A stretch of DNA of 64,000 bases, taken from Pseudisothecium myosuroides (Eukaryota > Streptophyta > Bryopsida > Hypnales > Lembophyllaceae). A program made the translations under genes and the position numbers. The notes below the pieces were generated by a model that saw nothing but the letters and a program-made list of their open reading frames with translations, did no database searches and had not been told where the DNA came from. Where the stretch lies: NCBI GenBank assembly GCA_951799445.1, contig OX637287.1, positions 15,748,224-15,812,223 of the forward strand, read 5' to 3'. Below are positions 23,008 through 34,100 of the stretch, one piece after another (position 1 is the stretch's first letter; each line of letters begins with the position of its first letter).

Positions 23008-26000
23008 ATGGCTGGGGAGGGAAACGCACACTTGGGTGTGGTAGATCAGGGAGAAATAGACGAGGTGAAGGAGAGCAAATCGACAGAACGACCTAAGCCA
23101 TGGAAGGTCAAGAAGAAGCCATGGAAGAGGGACGATGCTTCTCCTTCAAAGGACATTGAGATTTATGAGAGCAAAGTGGTGACGGTGGGTGTGCGTGATA
23201 TTGAAGTGACGTCTCCCGCGACTGGGTACTTGTGCATTCGTTCCCAAGGAGACGAAGAGTTTTACATACCATCTCATGTGGTCGACTGCTTCCAATGCGT
23301 TGATATCATTCTCCATGGTGATGGTGAGTCTAAACCGCTGCCTGATCAGGGTTCACTGTCCAGGTTGAAAACTTTGAGTGCGTCCTTTTTAAGTGGAGTT
23401 GCATAATTAGTGTCCTAACACGCGGCCACGATGTATGATGTATTTGTAATTGTTTACCCGCTCTGACTAGAATTGTGAGATATGGTTGCAGCTGTCTTCA
23501 AAGAAAACTTGGAGAAGACGATCAGGTTCCCGGATATTCGTGCAGAAGTAAGTGCTTGTGCCTTGCTGTGTTGCGACACGTTGTACATGCAGTTATATTA
23601 TTGTACACATATAAGGTTTTATAGTAGTGAAATTTATGGCGCTCCGTTTCAGGGTGATTTTCGTTATCTTTGTTCCTCTTTTCTGCTTTAGATACTTCAC
23701 TGTCTAGTAATGTGGGAGACGTAACTTCTACAGAAAGAGTGTGACCATTGCCCTGCCACTTCCTAACCCTCAAGGGCAGAGAATTCATGGTTTTAAATGA
23801 CCAATTTGATTGATCACATTGTGAAATATATAACCGAAACGGGGCTGAGAACGAAAACACAAATGCAAATATCACTAGAATCAATGAGGAACATTGCATG
23901 GTCAAAACATAAATCAAAATCGATCAAAGAAAGTCCCCATATCAAAAGTACTGAAAAAGCATGATGCCCAGTTTGGGCGTTCGTGGTGCTTATTGACTAA
24001 TGCAACGAGTACTAAAGATTCAGGCTGTAAGATCGTCAAGGTTATCACTGCCTTCGTATTGTTATACTATGTTCTTCTTTCTGCGAGGGTGTAATAGATT
24101 TGGGCCTCGTGCAGATCATGGAGTCGGTTTTGAGGTTTGTGTTTATCGAGCATATAAACAATGTAAAATCTGCAAAATATTGGGGGCCTGATGCACCGCG
24201 ACTGGTATTTCAATTTGAGGTACAACACGTATCTAAGATTTCCTTGATCTTCTTTCAGACCTTTGCTGTTTTAAGAGCCTTATCAAGTATAGTGACGGTA
24301 CTTCTACATTTCTTCTCCATATACCTAGATTGCGCGGCCATTTTCAGGGTTTGTTAGACACTTTAGCATCACTGCTTGGATCACTGCACATTCTGGGTTG
24401 TGTTTGCAAATTTTCTCGCATGAATTTGTGTTTTGTAGCTGAGAGCCGAAGATATTTATCTTTTACAGAGCTGAGTAGAAGGCATTTCTCACCTCAAGAT
24501 TATACCTTTTCTATTACCAGACTGATTTTTCACTGAATTGTTCATTCATCAGACCGGCTGTACTATCATTCTGTGTAGATGGTCTTTGCTTTGGGAATGA
24601 CGTCAGGAACTTTCGTGGTCAATGCAAAGGTTGAACCAGATCAAGTAATGGACCTTATACATGCAGCACACTTTCTTGGCATCAACAGTTTGCTAAATGT
24701 AGCTGCTACCATGGTTGCCCATCACTTGGCAGGTACCTTTTGAATATAGAGTTTTTTACAATTTGGTCTTGCATTGGCTGCTACATCGTTTTCGACTCTT
24801 GTGAGACACCAGTTTGTGAGGTTCTCTACTCGTTGAGGACGCTATCGAGAGTTATGAGACATTGATAGCTCAAAGAATGTCGGGGTTAGGGTCTTGATAA
24901 GATTGGCTTCATACTCTGTGTGACAGATATACCGGATGTGTCATCTATGGTACCCGATCTGGCCTGGTGTGTTGCTGAACAACTCGCAGCACAACAGCTC
25001 TTCGATGCTGAACAACGCCCTGACTTTCTGAGCCTGAATCTTGGTATTATCGACGGCGTCATTTGCCACCATGTTGCCATTACCCGTCGTCTCGTTCCTC
25101 ACAAACTATGGAAGCTCTGATCGAGCTATCTGCTACGTCTGTTTATTGGAAAGGAAAGCTGTACAAATTGAGTGCTCTGTCTGACATGCAGTTTGCTCAT
25201 AATGCAGAAACTAGTGTGCTATGGGAACGGCACTGCAAGCGATTGCAGGTACAGGACCTGGTGCAACCTGTTTCAAGCGCCAGTTATCCTTCATATGACA
25301 AATGGGACTTGGGCGAGGGCCCTCCTTCGACTTCTTGGAAGTCTCTTTACGTGACACTTGGGTTGCAACAACTTGCTGATCGACAGAATGGAGGTAAAGC
25401 TTATTCTGAAGACACATTTCAACCCTCTCTGACCTAATAATCCGCTGCAGTCTCTTTCTAGTTATGTCCTGACTTTTTAGTTGTGTTTCTCCGTCCATAT
25501 TACCTAGAATTAGCAGAATCGGTGAGCATGTGTTTGTGAGTGCTTCTTGTGCAGATAACCTTGATGGATTTTTTGCTGAAGTCGCTTACAAAGGGAAATT
25601 CAGCTACAACCACACGGTGTATATTTTAGATATTGAGTAATTGTTTTTGGTCGTTTCTCTAAATTTCCTAGTTCCATTGATTCAGATTTAAGAATTCTAA
25701 ATCTAAATGCTCAATCCACTTACTGTTTTCTTTCACCTTTTATATTTGTGATCTGTAGATCCGAAAGATGATGTGGGACTGGGTTTTCAGTGACCCCAAA
25801 AGTTTGTCTCTTGCATCGTATGCTAGTCTTTTCCCCAACATTTTTTCTTTAGGTAAAGATTCGAATCTCCTGGGCCGCAATCTGATGGTGGTTTATCACT
25901 ACACCGAAATCACCATATACTGTGAGCAACAGAGTGCACGAGAGACCACACCAAAGAGTTATATATCAAAATACTTTGGTGCAAGAATTGTTCAAGTAGA

Positions 26001-29000
26001 TGAAAATGGTTCAAACAGATTAAACTTCGTTCAAATGGATTGGTTTACTCACCGCATTCGTGCACCCACAGCCTATGGTGATTTCAGTGTAGTCACATCT
26101 TTTGTTTGTCTAAGTTCTTTGACTGTCAACGTAGACTATGATTCTCAGGGACTTCCATTGTGCAAGTTCGACAGACTGTTACTAAATCCTTTGTCTCTTT
26201 CTTCTAGTTCTGGTTGGGCTACCCCTTGGCAAGCAACAAGTGGACGGAACTGTACCTTGTATGACTCTTGGAGACACGCTGTTAAACCTTCCCCTCCTCC
26301 AACATCTGGATATCAGGTACGTCTTTCTTATATTTTAAAGAACTTCACTTCATAGAGTGCTGGTGTGTGTGGAGTAGGATCTGCAAATTATTTTAATTTT
26401 GATGTATTGACGAGGTTTTAAATGTTCTTAGATTTCAGAATGTGCTGATGGTATTGAGCTTGGTATTTCCTTCAAGCATCACCCCTGGAGTTGTCGCAAT
26501 ATGGCTCATCTCGATCATAATAAAAATTCGTGCATCTGTAATCAATATTTTTAAATCTTTTGTTGTAATGATTGGAGGGTCATCAAGGGTCATCAATATC
26601 ACGGGGTTAGTTCAGGCCGGGCCTTGATATTTCGTTGATACTAGTGTTTATTCTTCACTGCTTGCACTGTGCAGTGAAAGTGGGATCACTGCAGATGCAG
26701 CTGTTAGCTTGAGCAAGGGACTCAACTCACATACTAGGTACCATTGAGAAGGACTTGCTTCTTCATGAAAATTCTTTGGTTGAACGCTTGACCATGCTGC
26801 AACCTTTAAGAAGCATTGGAAGAACTCTTTCCAGGGCTAATACTTGGCTGTGAGGACCAACGTTTTTTTTCGGATTACGATATGCTTGCCTTTTCTTATG
26901 CCATCCAATTCTTCGAAATTTTAGTAGTAAAAAGGTTGTTATGTATCCAGCAAAGGTAATCTACCAGGTCGATTGCAATTCTTATTTTATTCGGATATTG
27001 TTCTCACCGTTGACATTTATTATCGCTGGAAGATTGCAGGTCTTTCGAGTTGCATACAATAATATACAGACTCGAGGATTTTCAGCCATTGCCTCGTGTC
27101 TGTCAACTGTCAAGTATGTCGTACCTTTCCCAGATTGTTTTAAATGTTTTCTTCTTTGCTCCTTCTTTTGAGACAACGACAGTTTCCACTGTTATCGTTT
27201 TTGTAATCCATGTTTCTAATTTGTGCTCCATATGCATGTCTGCAGTGCTCTTTGTAGTATATGACAACTTCCCATCAAAATCCTTCAGCAGATTGCTGGT
27301 CTGTAGATATTTAGCATTACATCCAGCGTGTCTTACACCTAATATAAGAGCAACATGAACCTTTTTGAATGATACAAAGCACCAACATGTCTTCAATATT
27401 TTGCAATTCTGCAGGACATTGAAGCTCTTAGATGCGCGAGGAAATGGAATTCAGTTGTCTCTTGCCCAGGAGGTCGTTGCAGCACTTGAAGAGAGCTCTC
27501 TCAGGGAATTACTCCTTCAAGGTGATCCCTGTCTTCTGTAAAAGCTTCCATTTGTAGTTGATCACTTCATTGGCAATTAAGTTAATACTGAACTGAGTGG
27601 GAATCTTATTAAGTTGATGGTTTCACAAGATTCAATTTTCCAAGCCGTCTCATTGACTTGCTTGCATGAGAGGTCCAATCACCATTCAGAATTTCAACAT
27701 TTTGATGAGAGCTTTATATTGCAGACCATTAGAATTGCCCAACACTTGCAGGACACTGCTCAATGAGCATATGGATCAACATGTTGATAATCAGTAAATC
27801 CCGTTACTTATAAATTTGTGTCATATGTGGGGATGGCATAATCAAGGAACTCATGGTTGTATTCACATTGGATGCTTATATAGCTTCTTAATTGCTTGTA
27901 TGGTTCAGGTAATTGCACGCCTTTTGGAAGTCAGGTGCCACATTTTCAGCGGTCAGGAATGGTAAGGCACACAATGACTTTCAGGCCTACAGATTCTTCT
28001 TTCGCGCCCATCGAAGCTGAAGATGTTTCTCAGGGTCCAGCATTTATTCTGCAAGCCTTTTTATGGAGCTCTTTGCCGAAACACCTAAAGCGGCTGCAGT
28101 TGGCAGAGTGTCAGATCACTGACTCTCAGATCAAATCTCTCGTCAAAGCACTGGATAATCACGAAGTAATTGAGGTGAGTGGTTTGCAATGTTTGAATTC
28201 GCAAAAGGCTAGGACCACAGTGATTTCACTTCACACTTAACTTATTGCTTGACGTTTTCCAACTAGGTTTGTCCTTTATTAATGATATCACTAAACAGAA
28301 TGTGCACCTCAGTATATTTTATTTGTATCTTTATGCCATTTGTGCTGCCTGTTTTATCCACTTACGCAAGATTTGGAATACTGGATGTGGAATATGTTTG
28401 AATAACAGATTCTCGAGTTGAATGAGAATCAAATCACTTCAGCTGGGGCTCGTGCAGTTTTCACTTGGCTAAAGGTATATTCTCTCCTTAGGTGCACAGT
28501 TGTAGCAACATCTCGTATCATTATATTTGGTAGTTCTGACGCTAAATGTTTTTTACTGTTTGGTGTTCAGCACAACCAGTCGCTACGAGAACTTCTGCTT
28601 GGAAACAATCACATTACTGACTCTAGCTCAGCAGGCCTAATCGAGGCCTTAGGATTACATCCACGACTTGAAAAGGTACTTTCTAGATTGTCGTTCCTTG
28701 TGATTAAGATTGCCTACACGTTGATCGCGAAACTCGTCTGATCTGGGGGTACATAGCGTACTTAGACGTGCCTGGCTAGTGAACAGTGATTCACGATACT
28801 GCATTGGCACGTTTGGAAAGTGAAGGGCAATCTCTGCCTTGATCACAAGGGATCCTTCACTTTCACAAAACCTATTACAAATGACGAGCTGTTCTGAAAG
28901 AGTGATCGACGTGCTTTGCCTCTTGCAGGTATCTTTGAGGGGTAACTACTCGTACGGGGAAGACAACCTACGCCCGGTTAGTTTATATGCCATGTTTCCT

Positions 29001-29665
29001 AATTTATCTTCCTTGTGCATCATAGCTTTTTATTTACGTACTGTCACGCTGCATTCTAAACTTGATGGGGTAGAAACTACTAACATTTGTGAAGCTTCTG
29101 GGTCAGTCTTTCGTTGACCCGCCCACACCACCGAGTTAGCCATTCAAGTTAGCTTGGATGGTGCGGGCAGATTTAACACTTCAATCCAGTGGGTAGGCAC
29201 AATTAGTTTACTCGTCCAAAATTGGGGAGTAAACCAGTGGAAATGATTGATAATCCATTGCAAGTCAGTTAGCGGAATGAGCACCAATCTGGTAACTGAC
29301 AAAGTTCGGGCACTGCAAGCGTCTATTGACTCATTCCGGTTAGCTAATTGGTGCTACATGGTCGATGTGAGTGGGGCCTCAGAGGAGGTGATGCATTTTA
29401 GCAGTCTGTAGTCCTAGTGTGTTCGCATTGTCCGCACTGAATATCTGTGCAAGGTAAAATGAACTAAATCTGCATTCAGAAACTTATTTTTTGCTGGTTT
29501 TGTGTAAAGGTCATTCAAGCGGCAGTGGGACAAGGTGAAACACTTCTTGTGACGCAGAAGAAAAGGTTCACCCTTGACTTAAAAATGACTGACGTCTCCT
29601 TCACCACTCGAGCTAGGATCCTTCGTGAAACTGCGGACTTGACTCAAATATACCTGTTCATTTGA
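23008..29665 (+). CDS. SKP1/BTB-like fold plus F-box-like region plus leucine-rich-repeat protein, ~900 aa, about 20 exons
   Basis: Exons with consistent phase: 23008-23323, 23492-23547, 24115-24219, 24579-24732, 24927-25043, 25115-25393, 25555-25616, 25759-26316, 26432-26537, 26578-26605 (tentative 28-nt microexon), 26675-26737, then at least one unresolved small exon, 27040-27113, 27415-27521, 27909-28174, 28409-28474, 28571-28675, 28929-28976, 29510-29665 (stop TGA 29663). Exons 1-4 give a SKP1/elongin C-type BTB fold: YLCIRSQGDEEFYIPSHVVD, then FRFVFIEH-like helix (SVLRFVFIEHINNV), then VEPDQVMDLIHAAHFLGINS, the SKP1 'LFDLILAANYLNI' pattern. Exons 5-6 contain ETSVLWERHCKRLQ and STSWKSLYVTLGLQ, resembling the segment after an F-box. 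Exon 8 is an unfamiliar ~186-aa domain. Exons 11-17 are RNase-inhibitor-type LRRs (ELNENQITSAGARAVFTWLK; RELLLGNNHITDSSSAGLIE). The tail is not recognised. Likely an SCF/CUL3-type adaptor with built-in substrate receptor; function inferred only. Confidence 0.75.
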
Positions 29666-30044
29666 ACGGCGTCTTCAGAGTGTTGCTCAAAGCACAAATG
29701 AGTAACAAGTTGTTCCCTTGGGGCGCTTGCCACCGAATTCTGTGGTCAAGTGATGGATTGAATCAAAGGCATGAATTATTTGATTCGTCTTTTGAGAGCA
29801 TTCTCGTGAATGATTGTATGGTGAAGGATTCTAACAAGTGTAGCGTCTGATGTCTGCATCTCACTCTGGATGTGTTTATTTGAATGCTTTTCAGGACAGT
29901 GAAATAATGCTCTAATTCGTTCGTCAGTAGTGTACGCTTGTACCAGTTCCTGCGACATGCACGAAGGATTCCTGTGAATCTTCCTATCCTCGTGATAATG
30001 TGTCCTAAGTTATGTCCACGTTTTGAAGGTGCAGAAAGAATTTG
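29666..30044. other. 3' flank of the SKP1-LRR gene
   Basis: No gene recognised; convergent intergenic space before tRNA-Phe. Confidence 0.5.
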
Positions 30045-30051
30045 AAAAAAA
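30045..30051 (-). terminator. Pol III T-run downstream of tRNA-Phe
   Basis: Seven As on the + strand give T7 on the tRNA strand, about 36 nt past its 3' end. It is the first T-run of sufficient length there, and it suits RNA polymerase III termination. Confidence 0.6.
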
Positions 30052-30086
30052 GAAAGTTAAATTGGTATTTCTATAACATTTAATCA

Positions 30087-30111
30087 TGCGGTGAGCGTGG
30101 ATCGAACACGC

Positions 30112-30154
<43 letters not shown>

Positions 30155-30159
30155 CCCGC
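30087..30159 (-). tRNA. tRNA-Phe (GAA), nuclear
   Basis: On the - strand a 73-nt cloverleaf starts GCGGGGATAGCTCAGTTGGG and includes its discriminator A. The D-arm is AGCTCAGTTGGGAGAGC. The anticodon stem-loop CAGACTGAAGATCTG places GAA at 30126-30124. The T-arm CGTGTTCGATCCACG contains the B-box GTTCGATCC. There is no intron, and CCA is not encoded. The sequence agrees with what I recall of plant cytosolic tRNA-Phe, including a G-A mismatch in the acceptor stem. Confidence 0.98.
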
Positions 30160-31105
30160 ACAGCACGTGCATCCCTGGCAATTACCTCATTACAGTGACT
30201 GTTGATGTCCATTCTCCTGAAACGAGTATACTAAGAAATAGAGCTACTCAATTAGCGAAAGCATAGAATGCCAGAATGTATTCTTCTGTTTATGAAGGAC
30301 TCAAAACAGTAACCACGATTTCATCATTCAAGGGATTGAACCTTTTTACCTTCAAGCCGAAAACCGTATAATTTCATTTGTCAAGGCCAAAGTTTTCTTC
30401 CAGTAGGAAATAACCATACACTTGCTTATTTGTTTACCAAATCTTGCTGGGAGTGTGGTTTTGGAAGACGAATTGAGATCTAGAAACATCTTTTGGCACA
30501 ATTGCAAATCGTTTGAGGTCAAATTATTATTCCTACACATGAATGTAGCTTCAGAGTGAAAGGTTGCAAACCACTATTACTGACACCTCATTTCTATTTC
30601 TATTCAAAGATCAGTGACCAGATATTCAGCACAACTTGCTAATCAGTCCAACCAGGTGTGTGCATGGACGAGTCAAGCACTAGAGACACTGAGCAACCAA
30701 ACACAGAAACAAGGAAGACACCACCAGCAAGGAGACTGCCATGATCCTACAATTGAAGCAGTGAGTTTCATGCCATTATATACAAAAATAATGCTTCACA
30801 TAAGTTCTACATTACATCTACAACTGATAACTGGGCATACGTACATACATAACAGGGGTCCTCTATAATCTCACCGCTCTATAACCACTTCTTCTGCACA
30901 AAAAGTCCTGCGAGTGTGTGTCAAAAAACCTCATCTCCACCTTCTCGTCTCAAAACTGTCGCAAGCTCTCAAAAGCTTCCAACCATCGCCGCTTCGTTCC
31001 ACAGCTTCAGCTCAACTGTGCTCGCTCTACCTTTCGTGTCTCTCAATCTACAAGGTTTGAAACTCTCATCATCCTCCCCGTAATCACAGGTAGAGATGGG
31101 TTCAC
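30160..31105. other. Spacer between tRNA-Phe and the kinase 3' end
   Basis: No family-like coding sequence. The part adjoining 31106 is expected to hold the kinase 3' UTR. Confidence 0.5.
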
Positions 31106-34100
31106 TCACAGCATGCCGCTGTACGACATGTCCACGGACATGCGGTTCACAGCCGCAATGTCGCGACTGGAGTCGTTGCGGAGGAGCTTGTCGCGGGTGA
31201 AGGATTTCCACAAGGACTTGCCTCCCGACTTGGCTCTGGAAAATTTCCTGGAGATCTGTTGGGGGTGCCGCGGCAGGGAGTCCGTGTCGCTCAGGTCGGA
31301 GTAGGAAGCCTCCGAGGCGGAGCAGCTGCCGCCTTGCGACCCTCGGGACGACAATTGACAAGAGGAAAGGTCCTCCGACTGGTTGCCGTCGCTGCACACC
31401 AAGAGGGAGGCGTTCTTGCCGCGGCTATACGTCCAGTCACTCTCCTCCGGGGGGTTGAGAATGCGCAGAACCTGAACAGGGAACCACAGAGACCATGAGC
31501 TTCCGATTAGGGTTCAGGGTTTAGGGCTCAATCGCGGAACTTGGTTTCAAGATTAGTGGGTTCAGACCTTGAGGAACGGAGATTGGAAGAGAATTTGGCA
31601 GATTTGAGGATTCCAAGGAGTGATAATCATGTTACAAGGCGAGATGGCTAACCAGTGTTTGCTCGGACAAGGTGAAAATGGCAACCATCGATTCAATGGA
31701 TTGCCATTACCTAAGTGAGGGGAAATAGAAAACTAGTTTAGCACTGAACATTCGAGTGTCCACAGCCAGACTACCATGTGGACATCCACATTCAGCATTC
31801 AAAGCCTTCATCATGCAATGCATTTGAAACCTACAATTGCTGCTGGAAATTTCGCAGTGAGAATTTTGGGGAATGCAGACCTGGACCATGCGGGGACGCG
31901 TCAAAGGGTCATTTTTGATGCACTGGTTCGCTGCGTGCATCATGCAATGCATTTCGTATACATCGTAGTTTGCTCTCAAGCGTGGGTCCACGAGATGCTT
32001 ATCGTAGGTATCCAGCAAGGGCCGCGCCTGCAAGAGAGAAAAATTACCAACCTTGAGAATCCGTACTCTGACGCTTTTCAGCTTTCGAGAGTCATTCTTA
32101 CTGACATTGGTATTCACATTTCAAGATCCAGGTAAGATTCGAGAAAATTGAACAAGGCACTGACAAATGCGCACATGGTGAATTTTTTTGCTAGCTAAGA
32201 CACAACGCAAGTAGTTTGGTAATATTTGGAATTGCAATGAAATGGACATGAATTTTCAAAGTCACTATGGTGACCAGGCACTAGATGATGCTTATTCTGA
32301 TCACCCTAAATCCAGGCATGAGCACATTAAAATCAAGGCACTTTTCACGAATGGAATCTTAGCATGTGGCAGCTTTCATTGGTTTGTAGGTTATTACGTG
32401 AATGGTATTGAGAAAAACTGTCGATGTACGGTTTCAGGAGCCTTGAGGCATCTATCTTACTCATCAGATTCTATTTCTTTATCCTACTTTGGTTTCAGTT
32501 ACTTTACAGAAGTTGATTGCCAGAAGAATTGATTGCCTGTAGAGGAGGGAGAGCGAGAGAGATTGGTTGCGACTTATTACCCATTCCGTGAGAAAGAATT
32601 GATCTCTCGGTCGCGAGTAGTCAATGGCTTTACGGCCCGTGATGAGCTCCAGCAATACCACACCGAAAGCGTACACATCTGCTTTGTCGGTGATCTTGCC
32701 TGTCTCAGCATACTCGGGCGCCAAGTAGCCGACTGTGCCGAGAACACGGGTCTCTTCTTCCCGGTCTCCACTCGGTTGCCGTCTCGCCAGACCAAAATCG
32801 CCAACCTGACCATGAAATCACCGCTCAGCAATTCATATATAATCGTCAAATGGCGAGGACACGAGTACCATGAGACAAGCGAGTACCCTAAACCGTAAAC
32901 CCTAAAACCCAAAACCCAAACCATGAGTCAAGCGAGGACGGAAGTGATCAATACCATGGGAGTGAAGTCGTGCGTGAGGAGAATATTATTCGGCCGCATG
33001 TCACGATGGATGATGCAACCCACGCGGCATTCTTCGTGCAAATAGCGTAACGCGCGAGCCGCGCCCAACGCAATTTTCAGTCGATTTTTCCACTCCAAGT
33101 TGTTCTTGCTCTTGGGGGCCAGATGTCTGTCGAGTGAGCCATTGCAGATGTACTCGTAAACCAGTAACCGAAGCTTATTCTCCACGCAATAACCAATCAG
33201 TGTCACGAGGTTTCGGTGTTGGGCACAGGCGAGGGCTTCCACCTCCGATGCGAACTGCTCATCCGTCTGGGAGCTCGCCAATTTATGCTGCTTCACCGCC
33301 ACCAATTGCCCCTCCTTCAACATGCCTTTGTACACCGACCCATACCCCCCTTCCGCCAAGTAAAGCTCGCCGCTGAAATTGTTGGTCGCATTCTGAAGCT
33401 CCGCGAAAGTGAACCTCTTCACCTTGCCGAAATCAGGCGACTGCTGCCCACACAGCGAGCACAACGGTGGCGCTCCGGGACTCTGTTTCTGGCTGGACAC
33501 CGCTCGGCGCACACTCGACGTCCGCTCGGGCGGCTGCTCGAACTTGCGCACCACCACGGGCGGCGTGAACGCATCCCGCGGCATCGCCAGCGCTTGCACT
33601 TCCGGGTTTCCGACTCCGAGCAAATCAAGCGCCCAGCTCGCGTCGGCGGCACGCCGCGGCTGGACCGAGATCGGACCCGCAGGCTCCCCGCCGCGGCTGG
33701 AGTGGCGACTGGAGTTCGCGGAGCTTACGGACAGGAGCTCCGCCACCGCACTCTCGGGGGGGAAGCCTGGTGTCGCGTATTCACTCTGTCGTGTGGACTT
33801 TGCTGCGTGGCGAGATTGCGAGCTCTTGAAACTGGGGATCAGGATGCGTGACGACGCCCGATCCGGGTGGGGTTTCCGCGCGGACATCGGCGGCAGGGCG
33901 CTGCGCATCCCTGGGTAGGTGCAGAGATTCGACATGTACTCCGCCAGCACTTCTTCCGCGACGGGCGTCGCCGGGGGATGCGGCTGGTGCAGAAAGGAAT
34001 CTCCTGGGTACCCAATCGCCATCTGACCAGCTGCAGCAGGGAACACGTGATTAGCAATTCCGTAACATAAGAATCGATCTGCGAAACGTGCACACGAAGA

